A DNA stretch of 64,000 bases from Gelidibacter gilvus (GTDB taxonomy: Bacteria; Bacteroidota; Bacteroidia; Flavobacteriales; Flavobacteriaceae). Location: contig NZ_SDDZ01000001.1 of NCBI RefSeq assembly GCF_004115975.1, forward strand, positions 1-64,000, given 5' to 3'. Shown one piece after another: positions 44,430-53,760 of the stretch; position 1 is the stretch's first letter, and every line of letters begins with the position of its first letter. A model generated the notes under the pieces. That model was not told where the DNA came from. It did not search any database and saw only the letters and a list, made by a program, of their open reading frames with translations. Made by a program: the position numbers and the translations under genes.

Positions 44430-45794
44430 ATGCGAAAGATTCTAGTCATAGGTTCAGGAAAATCTTCATCCTATTTAATTAAATATTTATTGGACAAATC
44501 AGAGGAAGAGGATTTGCACATTATTGTTGGTGATATAGACCTTCGCAATGCTCAAAAGCTCATTAATGACCACGAACATGGCCATGCGATTACCTTAGAT
44601 GTCTTCAACCATCAATCTCGTAAACAGGCTATAGAAAATGCTGACATTGTCGTGTCCATGCTTCCCGCCAGATATCATATTGAAGTGGCCAGAGACTGTA
44701 TCACACTTGGCAAGAACCTGGTGACTGCTTCTTATGTGAGCAAGGAAATGGAAGATCTTGATACTGCAGCAAAAAACAAAGGCTTGGTCTTTATGAATGA
44801 GATTGGAGTAGATCCAGGTCTCGACCATATGAGCGCAATGAAAGTTATAGACAAAATAAGGGCAAAAGGGGGTAAAATGGTACTTTTTGAATCTTTTGCT
44901 GGCGGATTGGTTGCTCCAGAAAGCGATAATAATCTGTGGAATTATAAATTTACTTGGAATCCGAGAAATGTGGTAGTTGCCGGTCAAGGCAGTGCTGCAA
45001 AATTCATTCAAGAAGGCAACTATAAGTACATCCCTTATCATCGGTTGTTCAGAAGAACTGAATTCTTAGAAGTAGATGGCTATGGACGCTTTGAGGCGTA
45101 TGCCAATAGAGATTCACTAAAATACCAAAGCGCTTATGGCTTGGATGAAATTAAAACACTGTATCGAGGCACCATGCGTCGTGTTGGTTTTAGCCGTGCG
45201 TGGAATATCTTTGTTCAATTAGGGATGACAGATGACAGTTATACGATTGAAGATAGCGAAAACATGAGCTACCGCGATTTTGTAAATGCTTTTTTACCCT
45301 ATAGCCATACCGATTCGGTGGAACTTAAATTCAGGTTGTCACTCAAAATTGATCAAGATGATATTGTTTGGGAAAAACTTGAAGAGCTTGATCTTTTCAA
45401 CAGCAAAAAAATGGTAGAACTCAAAAAAGCAACACCAGCCGAAATACTTCAGAAGATCTTGATGGACAGCTGGATGCTGGAAGAACATGAGAAAGACATG
45501 ATTGTCATGTACCATAAGTTTGGTTATAAGCTAAATGACAAAATGTATCAGATTGACGCCACCATGGTTACTATGGGTGAGGACCAAACTTACACTGCCA
45601 TGGCTAAAACGGTGGGACTTCCGGTAGCTATTGCAACTTTGGCCATTTTAAATGAAAAAATCACCACGCCTGGGGTTCAAATTCCAATAACAAAAGAGGT
45701 CTATGGTCCTATTTTAAAAGAACTTGAGGATTTTGATATTATATTTACTGAAAAGGAAGTGCCATATTTGGGGTATAATCCATTAAACGTATAG
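44430..45794 (+). CDS. Saccharopine dehydrogenase family protein
   Basis: 454 residues. N-terminal Rossmann motif KILVIGSGKSSSYLIKYLL, then DIVVSMLPARYHIEVARDCI, MNEIGVDPGLDHMSAMKVID and the C-terminal domain LYRGTMRRVGFSRAWN. This matches the glutamate-forming saccharopine dehydrogenase (Lys9/LKR-SDH type), which splits saccharopine into glutamate and aminoadipate semialdehyde. With gcdH in the window this suggests lysine catabolism via saccharopine (inference). An Lrp regulator follows. Confidence 0.88.
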   Translation: MRKILVIGSGKSSSYLIKYLLDKSEEEDLHIIVGDIDLRNAQKLINDHEHGHAITLDVFNHQSRKQAIENADIVVSMLPARYHIEVARDCITLGKNLVTASYVSKEMEDLDTAAKNKGLVFMNEIGVDPGLDHMSAMKVIDKIRAKGGKMVLFESFAGGLVAPESDNNLWNYKFTWNPRNVVVAGQGSAAKFIQEGNYKYIPYHRLFRRTEFLEVDGYGRFEAYANRDSLKYQSAYGLDEIKTLYRGTMRRVGFSRAWNIFVQLGMTDDSYTIEDSENMSYRDFVNAFLPYSHTDSVELKFRLSLKIDQDDIVWEKLEELDLFNSKKMVELKKATPAEILQKILMDSWMLEEHEKDMIVMYHKFGYKLNDKMYQIDATMVTMGEDQTYTAMAKTVGLPVAIATLAILNEKITTPGVQIPITKEVYGPILKELEDFDIIFTEKEVPYLGYNPLNV

Positions 45795-45888
45795 GGTGAA
45801 ATTCTAAATTCAAAATTCAAAACTCCAATTAATGAGCTTATCGAATCGGAATTTAGAGATTTGCTTCGCGAAAAATAAGTTAAAAAGA

Positions 45889-45906
45889 TTCCCACTTTCG
45901 TGGGAA
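45889..45906. repeat. Palindrome TTCCCACTTTCGTGGGAA upstream of the Lrp gene
   Basis: Arms TTCCCAC / GTGGGAA with a TTTC loop, ending seven bases before the Lrp-family ATG. It could be an interspersed ATTCC-type palindrome, or an operator of the regulator itself, given position. Confidence 0.5.
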
Positions 45907-45912
45907 GTGTAC

Positions 45913-46383
45913 ATGAAAATAGTCAATCAAAATATTCAAATTGATGGAATTGATAAAAAGATTCTCCGTGCGTTGATGGCCGATGCCCGAACGCCTATTT
46001 TGGAAATTGCCAGAAACGTCGGTATTTCTGGTGCCGCCATACACCAACGTTTGCGGAAATTGGAAAAATCAGGATTGATATCGGGTTCTAAATTTGTTAT
46101 TAATCCGAAGGTTTTGGGCTATACCACCATGGCTTTTGTGGGCATATATTTGGACAAAGCCATGAGCAACCCTGAAGCGGTTAAGCAGCTCCAAAAAATC
46201 CCTGAAGTATTGGAATGCCATTACACCACTGGAAACTGGAGTATTTTGATAAAAATCCTTTGTAAGGACAATGAACATTTGATGCATTTGCTTAATAAGG
46301 AAATACAATCCATAGCCGGCGTGTCAAGAACTGAAACTTTTATTTCCTTAAACCAGCAAATTGATAGACAGATTCAAATTTAA
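45913..46383 (+). CDS. Lrp/AsnC-family transcriptional regulator
   Basis: 156 residues from ATG 45913 (MKIVNQNIQIDGIDKKILRAL); the longer frame from 45832 runs through the palindrome and has no family homology. HTH: ILEIARNVGISGAAIHQRLRKLEKSG. The RAM ligand domain has GIYLDKAMSNPEAVKQL and CHYTTGNWSILIKI. It probably responds to an amino acid, plausibly lysine, and may control the preceding saccharopine dehydrogenase gene (inference). Confidence 0.92.
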   Translation: MKIVNQNIQIDGIDKKILRALMADARTPILEIARNVGISGAAIHQRLRKLEKSGLISGSKFVINPKVLGYTTMAFVGIYLDKAMSNPEAVKQLQKIPEVLECHYTTGNWSILIKILCKDNEHLMHLLNKEIQSIAGVSRTETFISLNQQIDRQIQI

Positions 46384-46407
46384 AAACGCTCTATTCCAAA
46401 ACAAAAA

Positions 46408-46435
46408 ACTCCTGAAATCATCAGGAGTTTTTTTA
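46408..46435 (+). terminator. Terminator after the Lrp gene
   Basis: ACTCCTGA / TCAGGAGT stem with a 5-nt loop and TTTTTTT. Confidence 0.88.
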
Positions 46436-46451
46436 TGAGATTTGGATTAAA

Positions 46452-47174
46452 TTAATCGCGAGACATAAAAATTTGAAGTACATACCAGAACAACAACATT
46501 AAGGATGCGAACAATCCCAATGCCGCAGGAATGTAATCATCAGTAGAATATTTGTTCACGAGATTGGATGTTTGGTACAAAATAGAGCCACCCGCCAAAA
46601 GGCACATGCCCACTGAGAACCATAATCCTAAGTTAAATCCGAATAAAATTCCGGCAACAATCAATCCGATAGCTATAAAAAAGCCGACGGTCAAACCCGT
46701 TCTAAGAAATGAAAAATCCTTTTTGGTTAAAAACACAACGGCAGATAAACCCGTAAACAATGCCAAGGTTACTATAGCCGCTTGATTCAGAATCTCAGGA
46801 CCGGAATCCATATAAAAGGCCGCAATATAAATTAAAGGCACAAAAATAAAAGCTTGTGCCAAAACATAAAGTCCGAAGGCCAAATACTGCTTATTCTTAT
46901 CTGGTGATTTCATGGTCATTCTTTCCGCATAACTGGTAATAAACATAAAACCTCCCAACATGATCAACCATTTATAACCTTCGGTCATTGACAAGGCAAA
47001 ATTGACAATGGTTTCACTCTGCAATAATAAATATTCAAAAATGATAAAGACCAAAACGCCGCCAGCAACGTGCCCGTAGGTTTTCTTATAAAAATCTACA
47101 CGCTCTGCATCAGAAGTGTGTACCAATAATTTAGTATCAAAATTATTAAAAGGGCTTTCAGTAGGTTGTTCCAT
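46452..47174 (-). CDS. Bax inhibitor-1/YccA family membrane protein
   Basis: 240 residues from ATG 47174 (MEQPTESPFNNF); the upstream extension to 47228 is hydrophobic but lacks family similarity. Seven membrane helices, with the BI-1 pattern KKTYGHVAGGVLVFIIFEY and a C-terminal SNLVNKYSTDDYIPAALGLFASLMLLF. Family members act as pH-sensitive calcium leak channels or bind FtsH; the role here is unknown. Confidence 0.9.
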   Translation of the reverse strand: MEQPTESPFNNFDTKLLVHTSDAERVDFYKKTYGHVAGGVLVFIIFEYLLLQSETIVNFALSMTEGYKWLIMLGGFMFITSYAERMTMKSPDKNKQYLAFGLYVLAQAFIFVPLIYIAAFYMDSGPEILNQAAIVTLALFTGLSAVVFLTKKDFSFLRTGLTVGFFIAIGLIVAGILFGFNLGLWFSVGMCLLAGGSILYQTSNLVNKYSTDDYIPAALGLFASLMLLFWYVLQIFMSRD

Positions 47175-47548
47175 AAGTAGAAGTGTTAAATTAAAGGATA
47201 AAAATAGGAAAAATAACATACCAAACAACGGCGTTACTATTTATAAGTTTGTCTTATAAAGAATGAAACATTCATCTCAATTTGGCATTGTAATAATTTG
47301 TTGAACACAAAGTTCTTGAAACAATTATGATCAATAGATATCATCAAAACATTCCTAATGGTTGCCTATAGTCTGGTATTAAAATAAAAACACCTAAAAA
47401 ATCATCAATTGTTAAAGATTTAGGAAAATTCCCTACTTTGGTCTCGATTCTGAAGCATTGAAGTTTTAGAACACACCCAAATCAACCTATAGAAAATCTT
47501 GTCCTTACTATAAGGGCCTATGTTTTTGTCTAACCTAAAACCTACACT
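47175..47548. other. Divergent intergenic region
   Basis: 374 bases between the divergent BI-1 and lipoprotein genes. AT-rich; no RNA gene or clear hairpin is seen, and no promoter box with both elements could be assigned. Confidence 0.5.
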
Positions 47549-48064
47549 ATGAAAAGCCTACGCCTTATTTACACCCTATTTTTATCAATGATCATCATGT
47601 CCTGTAGCAGTGATGATGTTAACAACGATGCTTCTGAAGGCCCTGAATTCCAAGCCACGATTAATGGTGGAACATTTTCTAATTACAGTTTCAAACTTGG
47701 AGTTTATGATGTGGTAAAGGGTACCAATGGCACTACCTTAAAAATTATCATGGCTGATAAAAACGGCAAACAGATTACTTTATTTTTAAATAGTAGCGGG
47801 GGATTTAAAAGTGGCGCCGTTAAACAGATGGGAGATGTTGATTCGGACAAGTTTAGAACTTATGTAGAAATTAAGGATAACCAACCATCAGCGCAGTATT
47901 TTTCACAAAGTGGCTCCTTAAAAATTACCAACAACAGAGAACACCCTTCAAATTCGCAAAAAAGTTTGATTTCTGCAGAGTTCAATATTGTAGCCTCTAC
48001 CGTCGATGGAAAAACTTCCATAACGATGAAGGGATCTTTTAATGATCTTGAATTTGTGAAATAA
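47549..48064 (+). CDS. Uncharacterised lipoprotein
   Basis: 171 residues. Signal peptide with lipobox IIMSC near residue 19, then a Ser/Asp-rich linker CSSDDVNNDAS. The mature part is beta-rich (FQATINGGTFSNYSFKLGVYD, GSLKITNNRE, EFNIVASTVDGKTSITMKGSFND). It resembles small DUF6252-type Bacteroidota lipoproteins in layout, but I do not recognise it firmly. It is a single-gene unit with a terminator. Confidence 0.75.
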   Translation: MKSLRLIYTLFLSMIIMSCSSDDVNNDASEGPEFQATINGGTFSNYSFKLGVYDVVKGTNGTTLKIIMADKNGKQITLFLNSSGGFKSGAVKQMGDVDSDKFRTYVEIKDNQPSAQYFSQSGSLKITNNREHPSNSQKSLISAEFNIVASTVDGKTSITMKGSFNDLEFVK

Positions 48065-48091
48065 GCCCAAAGTCATTAATCTATTAAAAAC

Positions 48092-48132
48092 AAAAAACCG
48101 AATTTTACCTGATTAAGGTAAATTCGGTTTTT
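48092..48132. terminator. Bidirectional terminator
   Basis: AAAAAACCGAATTTTACC / GGTAAATTCGGTTTTT with one bulged T. Serves the lipoprotein gene (plus) and the zinc peptidase gene (minus). Confidence 0.88.
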
Positions 48133-48155
48133 ATATTTTTAGAAAAGTATTCTAC

Positions 48156-48863
48156 TTAATCTCTTCCGCCAAAGACTTGCATTGCCCAGTATAACAACGA
48201 AGCCAAAGCTCCAATAGCAGCAACCAAGTAGGTTCTTGCAGCCCATTTAAGCGCATCTTCAGATCCTTTGTATTCCTCTGGAGTCAGCATGTTTTTTCCT
48301 TTTAACCAAGCCAATGCTCTATTACTCGCATCATATTCCACTGGTAAAGTGATAAAACTAAATAGTGTTGCAAAACTCATAAACACCAATCCGGCGATAG
48401 CGATATAATAGCCAAATCCAGCTCCTGCAGCCGCACCAAGAATCAAGCCCCCAATGACTAACCACTGTGACATTCCTGAAGTAACACTTACCACCGGAAC
48501 TAATGCCGAACGTAATTTCAAAGCACTATAAGCTTGTGCATGTTGCACCGCATGACCACATTCGTGGGCAGCAACTGCAGCAGCGGCAGCGTTACGTTGT
48601 GAATATACAGACTCACTTAAGTTAACGGTTTTATTTGCTGGATTGTAATGGTCAGTTAATTGTCCTTTTACGGAAATAACTTCTACATCAGTAATGCCAT
48701 TATCGGCTAACATTTTCTCAGCAATTTCTTTCCCGCTCATGCCATTTCTTAAATGGATTTGCGAGTATTTTTTAAATTTTTGTTTTAATTGATTGCTCAC
48801 AAGCCAGCTTACTAGCGCGATGCCTCCAATTAAAATCCAATAGCCCATTCCTATTCCTCCCAT
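48156..48863 (-). CDS. Membrane zinc metallopeptidase, YugP family
   Basis: 235 residues. The zinc motif is AAHECGHAVQHA (His100, Glu101, His104), followed by membrane helices and a downstream acidic ligand candidate in PVEYDASNRALAWL. One N-terminal and three to four C-terminal membrane segments place the site at the membrane. It belongs to the Zn_peptidase_2 family; substrates are unknown. ATG 48848 is an alternative start. Confidence 0.9.
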   Translation of the reverse strand: MGGIGMGYWILIGGIALVSWLVSNQLKQKFKKYSQIHLRNGMSGKEIAEKMLADNGITDVEVISVKGQLTDHYNPANKTVNLSESVYSQRNAAAAAVAAHECGHAVQHAQAYSALKLRSALVPVVSVTSGMSQWLVIGGLILGAAAGAGFGYYIAIAGLVFMSFATLFSFITLPVEYDASNRALAWLKGKNMLTPEEYKGSEDALKWAARTYLVAAIGALASLLYWAMQVFGGRD

Positions 48864-49072
48864 GTTGATTTTTATTTTAAATTCTATCTAAATATAACAA
48901 AAAGCAAGCCAATTTGACAATAGGAAATTTTGTCAGTTGTTTTGATAATTCTACTTATTAAAAGTATCTACTTCCAAAGCCTGCAACGAGAGATATACCA
49001 CCTCGTCTTCTGTCTTTTTTCTGAAACAGAAGCCACTCCTCCTTAAAAAGGAAGAGAATTTTTCATGATTTA

Positions 49073-52000
49073 CTATCCTACAATATTTACAATCTTTCCA
49101 GGAACCACAATCACTTTTTTAGGCGTGCGTCCTTCCAGTTGTGCCATGGTTTTCTCATGTGCCATCACTGTTTTTTCAATATCTTCCTTAGTCATGTCCA
49201 TTGGCAACTCCAACGTGAATTTCACTTTACCATTGAAGGAAATTGGATACTTCTTACTGCTTTCCACTAAATATTTTGCATCAAATTTTGGAAATGCTGC
49301 AGTAGAAATAGATTCATTATGTCCTAACTGACTCCATAATTCTTCTGAAATATGTGGCGCATAAGGTGATAATAAAATCAACAGAGGTTCCAAAATTTCT
49401 TTACTGGTACATTTTAGAGCCGTCAATTCATTCACGGCAATCATAAATGTGGAGACTGAGGTATTGAATGAGAAACTTTCAATGTCTTCCTCAACTTTTT
49501 TAATGGTTCTATGGAGTGTTTTTAATTCCTCCCCTAACCCCTCCGAAGGAGGGGAACTGTTGACGTAAAAACTGCCATTCTCCCCTTGGTGGTATAATTT
49601 CCAAAGTTTTTTGAGAAACCCATTAACCCCTGAAATTCCTGCGGTGTTCCATGGTTTTGCTTGTTCTAATGGCCCTAGGAACATTTCGTACATGCGCAAA
49701 CTATCGGCACCATATTGCTCACAAATGGCATCTGGATTGACGACGTTGTATTTGGATTTGGACATTTTTTCGACTTCGCGAGAAACCTTGAATGACCCAT
49801 CTTCTTCTGTTATAAATTCAGCATCTTTAAACTCAGGTCGCCAATTAATAAAGGCTTCGATATCCAATTCATCTGAAGAATTTACAAAAGAAACATCTGC
49901 ATGAATACCAGGTCGAATAGTAATTTTATATTCCTCAATATTTTCAAGAATTTGATTATATGCTTTTAAAGCTATTTCATCATTTGGTTTAAACTTAAGA
50001 AGTAATTCTTTCAAATATTCTTGGTCAGTTGCTTTTCCATTCGAAAGTAAAATATTAGTATTAATATCATAACCTCCGGCATGATATGCAGTGACACCAA
50101 GCTTACCTTTTTCAAAAATAAAACCATCCACTCTTCTTACAAAAGCACTCGTCCCCAAAATCATTCCTTGGTTGATCAACTTTTTAAAGGGCTCTTCAAT
50201 ACTTACAAAACCTCGGTCCTTCATAAATTTCACCCAGAAACGAGAATAAAGTAAATGACCTGTGGCATGCTCGCTGCCACCAATGTATAAATCGACGTCT
50301 TTCCAATAGGCTAACGCTTCTTCACTGGCAAATGCCTCATCATTCTGAGCGTCCATATATCTGAAGAAATACCAAGAACTTCCCGCCCAACCTGGCATGG
50401 TGTTCAATTCGAGAGGGAAAACCGTTTTATGATCAATCAGTTGATTGCTGACCACTTCACTTTGTTCTACGTCCCAAGCCCAAATATCCGCACGCCCTAA
50501 AGGTGGTTCTCCGGTTTCAGTTGGTAAATATTTTTCTACTTCTGGCAAACGGATTGGCAAATGTTTTTTATCAATCATTTGTGGCATGCCGTTCACGTAA
50601 TACACAGGAAATGGTTCACCCCAATAGCGCTGACGGGAGAAAACCGCATCACGCAATCGGTAATTGATTTTCCCTTCACCCTGATTTAATTTTTCAAGTT
50701 CTGAAATGACTTTTTTAGTAGCTTCTTTAAGTGATAAACCGTTAAGAAAATCAGAATTTGCAATCACCACATTGTCCTTAGACACATAAGCTTCTTCAGA
50801 AATATCAATCCCTTCAAAAATATTCGGAATTGGAATATTGAAGTGTTTAGCAAAATCGTAATCCCGTTGGTCGCCACAAGGTACGGACATTACCGCCCCT
50901 GTTCCGTAACCTGCCAATACATAATCGCCAATCCAGATTGGAATGGGTTCTTTTGAGAAGGGATGTTCGGCATAAGCACCTGTAAAAGCACCAGTGATGG
51001 TTTTGACGTCCGACATACGGTCGCGTTCGCTTCGTTTGGCAGTCGACTTTATATAAGCTTCAACTTCATTTTTTTGTTCTGGAGTGGTAATCTGCGAAAC
51101 TAAATCGTGTTCTGGAGCAAGTGTCATAAAAGAAACTCCAAAAATAGTATCGGGACGCGTCGTAAATACCTGAATCCCCCTAACCCCCGAAGTGGGAACA
51201 GAGTAGGCTTTTAAATGACTTTCTATCGTTTTTAATACTGAATCGCAGTCTTCAAAAATTTCGTCATTACGGAATCTTATAACTTTGAAACCTTTATCAT
51301 TTAATCGTTGTGTTCTTAAGGCATCTTCTTCTATTTGTGAATCATGAATTGCACCATCAATCTCCACAACCAATTTTTTAGACAGACAGACAAAATCAAC
51401 AATAAAATCATCTATGAGATGCTGTTGCCTAAATTTGTCACCAGTACCTTTAGATCTTAAATGCGACCAAAGTATTTTCTCTGCTTCTGTGGGATTATTT
51501 CTCATCGCTTTCGCCTTTTCCAGCAAAAGATGGGCGTTATTTCCACCAGTCATATAACCAGGCTTGGCTATCACGTCAGATTTCTCTTCCCCTTCGGGGA
51601 AGGATAGGATGGGGAATGTTACTGTAGCTCCAATAGACTTCCCAATCCAGTTGCGCTGGCTTTCTTTTAACGATTCCGTCCAATCAATATCATTTAAACC
51701 TTGCAGCAAGCGTTCGGCATAGGCAGAAATTCGCATACTCCATTGGGTCATTTTCTTTCTGACCACAGAATGGCCACCACGTTCTGAAACGCCGTTGACA
51801 ATTTCGTCATTTGCCAAAACAGTTCCTAAAGCAGGACACCAATTGACTTCAGTTTCTGCCAAATAGGTCAGTCTGTATTTTAAAAGAATTTCTTGTTGTT
51901 TTTCTGACGAGAAAGTGTTCCAGTCTGATGCTGAAAATTTTTCGATATGATCATCACAAACCGCATTAATATTGGCATTTCCTTCAGAAGCAAAAATCGC

Positions 52001-52483
52001 AATCAATGTATCGATCGGTTCTGCCTTATTGGATGTGTTATTATACCAAGATTCAAACAATTGGATAAAAATCCATTGCGTCCATTTATAATACGACGGA
52101 TCTGAAGTTCGTACTTCCCTGCTCCAATCGAATGAAAATCCGATTTGATCCAACTGTCTACGATAAGTTTTGATGTTTTCTTCAGTAGTTACAGCAGGAT
52201 GCTGTCCAGTTTGAATCGCATATTGCTCTGCTGGCAATCCAAAACTGTCGTAACCTTGAGGATGCAATACATTAAAACCTTTGTGACGTTTGTAACGGGA
52301 ATAAATATCGCTGGCAATATACCCTAACGGATGTCCCACATGAAGCCCCGCACCACTTGGGTAAGGAAACATGTCCAAAACATAATATTTTGGCTTCTCA
52401 CTGTTATTTGTGGCTTTGAAGGTTTGGTTTTTCGCCCAAAAGTCTTGCCATTTTTTTTCTATCTCGTTAAAATTGTAGTACAT
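49073..52483 (-). CDS. leuS: Leucyl-tRNA synthetase carrying an in-frame DUF559 nuclease insertion
   Basis: 1136 residues in one open frame. Synthetase motifs are intact: [10 protein letters not shown] (HIGH), TTRPDTIFG and [15 protein letters not shown] of the CP1 editing domain, and [13 protein letters not shown] (KMSKS). Residues about 291-436 are an extra block that replaces a beta-hairpin loop between GATVTF and IQVFTTRPD at the entrance of CP1. It holds a DUF559/Vsr-like nuclease domain (about 311-424). A second extra segment [11 protein letters not shown] (about 976-986) is translated from a palindromic repeat. A third long loop (about 790-850, [18 protein letters not shown]) also exceeds what I expect. 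Without the first block the length is 990. A TAAATTTG box (52523-52530) may be the promoter. Confidence 0.95.
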   Translation of the reverse strand: MYYNFNEIEKKWQDFWAKNQTFKATNNSEKPKYYVLDMFPYPSGAGLHVGHPLGYIASDIYSRYKRHKGFNVLHPQGYDSFGLPAEQYAIQTGQHPAVTTEENIKTYRRQLDQIGFSFDWSREVRTSDPSYYKWTQWIFIQLFESWYNNTSNKAEPIDTLIAIFASEGNANINAVCDDHIEKFSASDWNTFSSEKQQEILLKYRLTYLAETEVNWCPALGTVLANDEIVNGVSERGGHSVVRKKMTQWSMRISAYAERLLQGLNDIDWTESLKESQRNWIGKSIGATVTFPILSFPEGEEKSDVIAKPGYMTGGNNAHLLLEKAKAMRNNPTEAEKILWSHLRSKGTGDKFRQQHLIDDFIVDFVCLSKKLVVEIDGAIHDSQIEEDALRTQRLNDKGFKVIRFRNDEIFEDCDSVLKTIESHLKAYSVPTSGVRGIQVFTTRPDTIFGVSFMTLAPEHDLVSQITTPEQKNEVEAYIKSTAKRSERDRMSDVKTITGAFTGAYAEHPFSKEPIPIWIGDYVLAGYGTGAVMSVPCGDQRDYDFAKHFNIPIPNIFEGIDISEEAYVSKDNVVIANSDFLNGLSLKEATKKVISELEKLNQGEGKINYRLRDAVFSRQRYWGEPFPVYYVNGMPQMIDKKHLPIRLPEVEKYLPTETGEPPLGRADIWAWDVEQSEVVSNQLIDHKTVFPLELNTMPGWAGSSWYFFRYMDAQNDEAFASEEALAYWKDVDLYIGGSEHATGHLLYSRFWVKFMKDRGFVSIEEPFKKLINQGMILGTSAFVRRVDGFIFEKGKLGVTAYHAGGYDINTNILLSNGKATDQEYLKELLLKFKPNDEIALKAYNQILENIEEYKITIRPGIHADVSFVNSSDELDIEAFINWRPEFKDAEFITEEDGSFKVSREVEKMSKSKYNVVNPDAICEQYGADSLRMYEMFLGPLEQAKPWNTAGISGVNGFLKKLWKLYHQGENGSFYVNSSPPSEGLGEELKTLHRTIKKVEEDIESFSFNTSVSTFMIAVNELTALKCTSKEILEPLLILLSPYAPHISEELWSQLGHNESISTAAFPKFDAKYLVESSKKYPISFNGKVKFTLELPMDMTKEDIEKTVMAHEKTMAQLEGRTPKKVIVVPGKIVNIVG
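49528..49556 (-). repeat. CCTAACC-hairpin repeat translated within leuS
   Basis: The plus strand reads CCTCCCCTAACC then hairpin CCTCC-GAA-GGAGG and GGAA, the same family as the leuS insertion ends. In the leuS frame it encodes [11 protein letters not shown], in a variable region before the helical anticodon-binding domain ([14 protein letters not shown]). It is a single copy with no inverted partner nearby. Confidence 0.75.
51176..51613 (-). mobile_element. Repeat-bounded cassette encoding a DUF559 nuclease domain, inserted in leuS
   Basis: A 438-bp block. Both ends, read inward, show the CCTA(A/T)CC foot and a C-rich/GAAG/G-rich hairpin: the high end gives CCCCATCCTATCC + TTCCCCGAAGGGGAA, the low end CCCCCTAACC + CCCGAAGTGGGAA. 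Between them lies [39 protein letters not shown], then the core [19 protein letters not shown] and H380. Candidate PD-(D/E)XK residues are Asp363, Glu374 and Asp376. An internal ATG at 51553 (Met311) could start a separate product. The whole block, repeats included, is open in the leuS frame. Confidence 0.75.
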
Positions 52484-52621
52484 AAATCGTAGTATCGTTG
52501 ATCTCTCGCATTATTCAGACCGCAAATTTAAACTTATTATAACAATGTTGAAAGTTTAAACGTTGTAAACCTTAACAGATTAGATTTCTTTCATATTTTT
52601 ACAACTTCAACTAAAAATCCT

Positions 52622-53500
52622 ATGAGTTCATCTTTTGACAGATATCAAAAACGGAAGTTAATTTCGTCTTACTTTTCTGTGGTTATCAGTATTGCCTTGG
52701 TCCTTTTTTTATTGGGCTGTTTGGGACTTTTGGTATTAAATGCCAAAAAAGTTGCTGACCATTTTAAAGAGCAAGTGGTCGTGACCATTTATCTAAACGA
52801 TTCTGCTAAAGAAGTTGAAGTGAAACAGCTTGAAAAAAGTCTGGCAATGGCAGAATACACCAAAAGCACAGAGTATGTTTCTAAAGAAGCAGCTGCCGAA
52901 TCGATGAAAGCAGAAACTGGCGAGGACTTTATGGATTTCGTTGGTTATAATCCGCTACAGAATTCTATTGACGTCCATTTGAAAGCCGATTTCGTTACCA
53001 CAGAAACTCTTGCTTCCATCACCGAAGAATTGTCCACGAAGAAATTTATTGAAGAAATTCGGTATGATAATGATTTGGTGGAATTGATGAATGACAACGT
53101 CAAGAAAATCACCTTTTGGGTTTTGGTCATCAGTGCGATTTTTACTTTGATTGCGGTTTTATTGATCAACAGCTCCATCAGATTGGCAGTGTACTCCAAG
53201 CGATTCATCATTAAAACCATGCAGATGGTGGGCGCGACCAAAACATTCATCCGCAGGCCTTTCGTTTATAAAAGTGTACAATTGGGAGTTATTGGAGCCA
53301 TTATTGCCTTAATTGGAATGGGCATCGTGCTCTATTACCTCAATGAAACGTTTGTGGAATTACAACTACTCTCCAACCCGATATTGATTGGTGGTTTGTT
53401 TTTAGCGATTTTCCTATTGGGAATTCTCATTACTTGGATCAGTACTTTTATTGCTACGCAACGTTTCTTGAACTTGAAGACGGACGCCTTGTATTACTAA
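52622..53500 (+). CDS. ftsX: Cell-division protein FtsX
   Basis: 292 residues. One membrane helix near the N-terminus (about 20-42), a periplasmic loop (KEQVVVTIYLNDSAKEVEVKQLEKSL), then three C-terminal helices with the permease region KRFIIKTMQMVGATKTFIRRPF. With FtsE it couples ATP hydrolysis to septal peptidoglycan hydrolases. ftsE is not adjacent, as is usual in Bacteroidota. It leads a run with DUF3098, uppP and truB. Confidence 0.93.
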   Translation: MSSSFDRYQKRKLISSYFSVVISIALVLFLLGCLGLLVLNAKKVADHFKEQVVVTIYLNDSAKEVEVKQLEKSLAMAEYTKSTEYVSKEAAAESMKAETGEDFMDFVGYNPLQNSIDVHLKADFVTTETLASITEELSTKKFIEEIRYDNDLVELMNDNVKKITFWVLVISAIFTLIAVLLINSSIRLAVYSKRFIIKTMQMVGATKTFIRRPFVYKSVQLGVIGAIIALIGMGIVLYYLNETFVELQLLSNPILIGGLFLAIFLLGILITWISTFIATQRFLNLKTDALYY

Positions 53501-53760
53501 TATAGAAGCAAGACCGCTTCGCTTTTAGATTCAAGAATCAAGACTGAATTCTTAATAATTAATATACACAGCTAGTTTTTATATGAATTTGGATGGATGT
53601 CTCAACAACCATCTATAGGCTTTAAAGTCATGAGAAATAATTACATCATAAAGTTATAAGCTTTTTCAAATTCCTCAGCAAACCCGAAGTATTTAGATAC
53701 TATTAACGAAAAGGTTTAAATAAAACCGTTAATTTGCAGGCTATTATTATTGCAATCGTC

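Noticed and set aside
51176-51613. Assembly error or frameshift chimera in leuS
   Set aside because: The frame stays open on both sides of the block, the synthetase motifs continue in order, and the borders coincide with inverted palindromes seen elsewhere. These point to true insertion.
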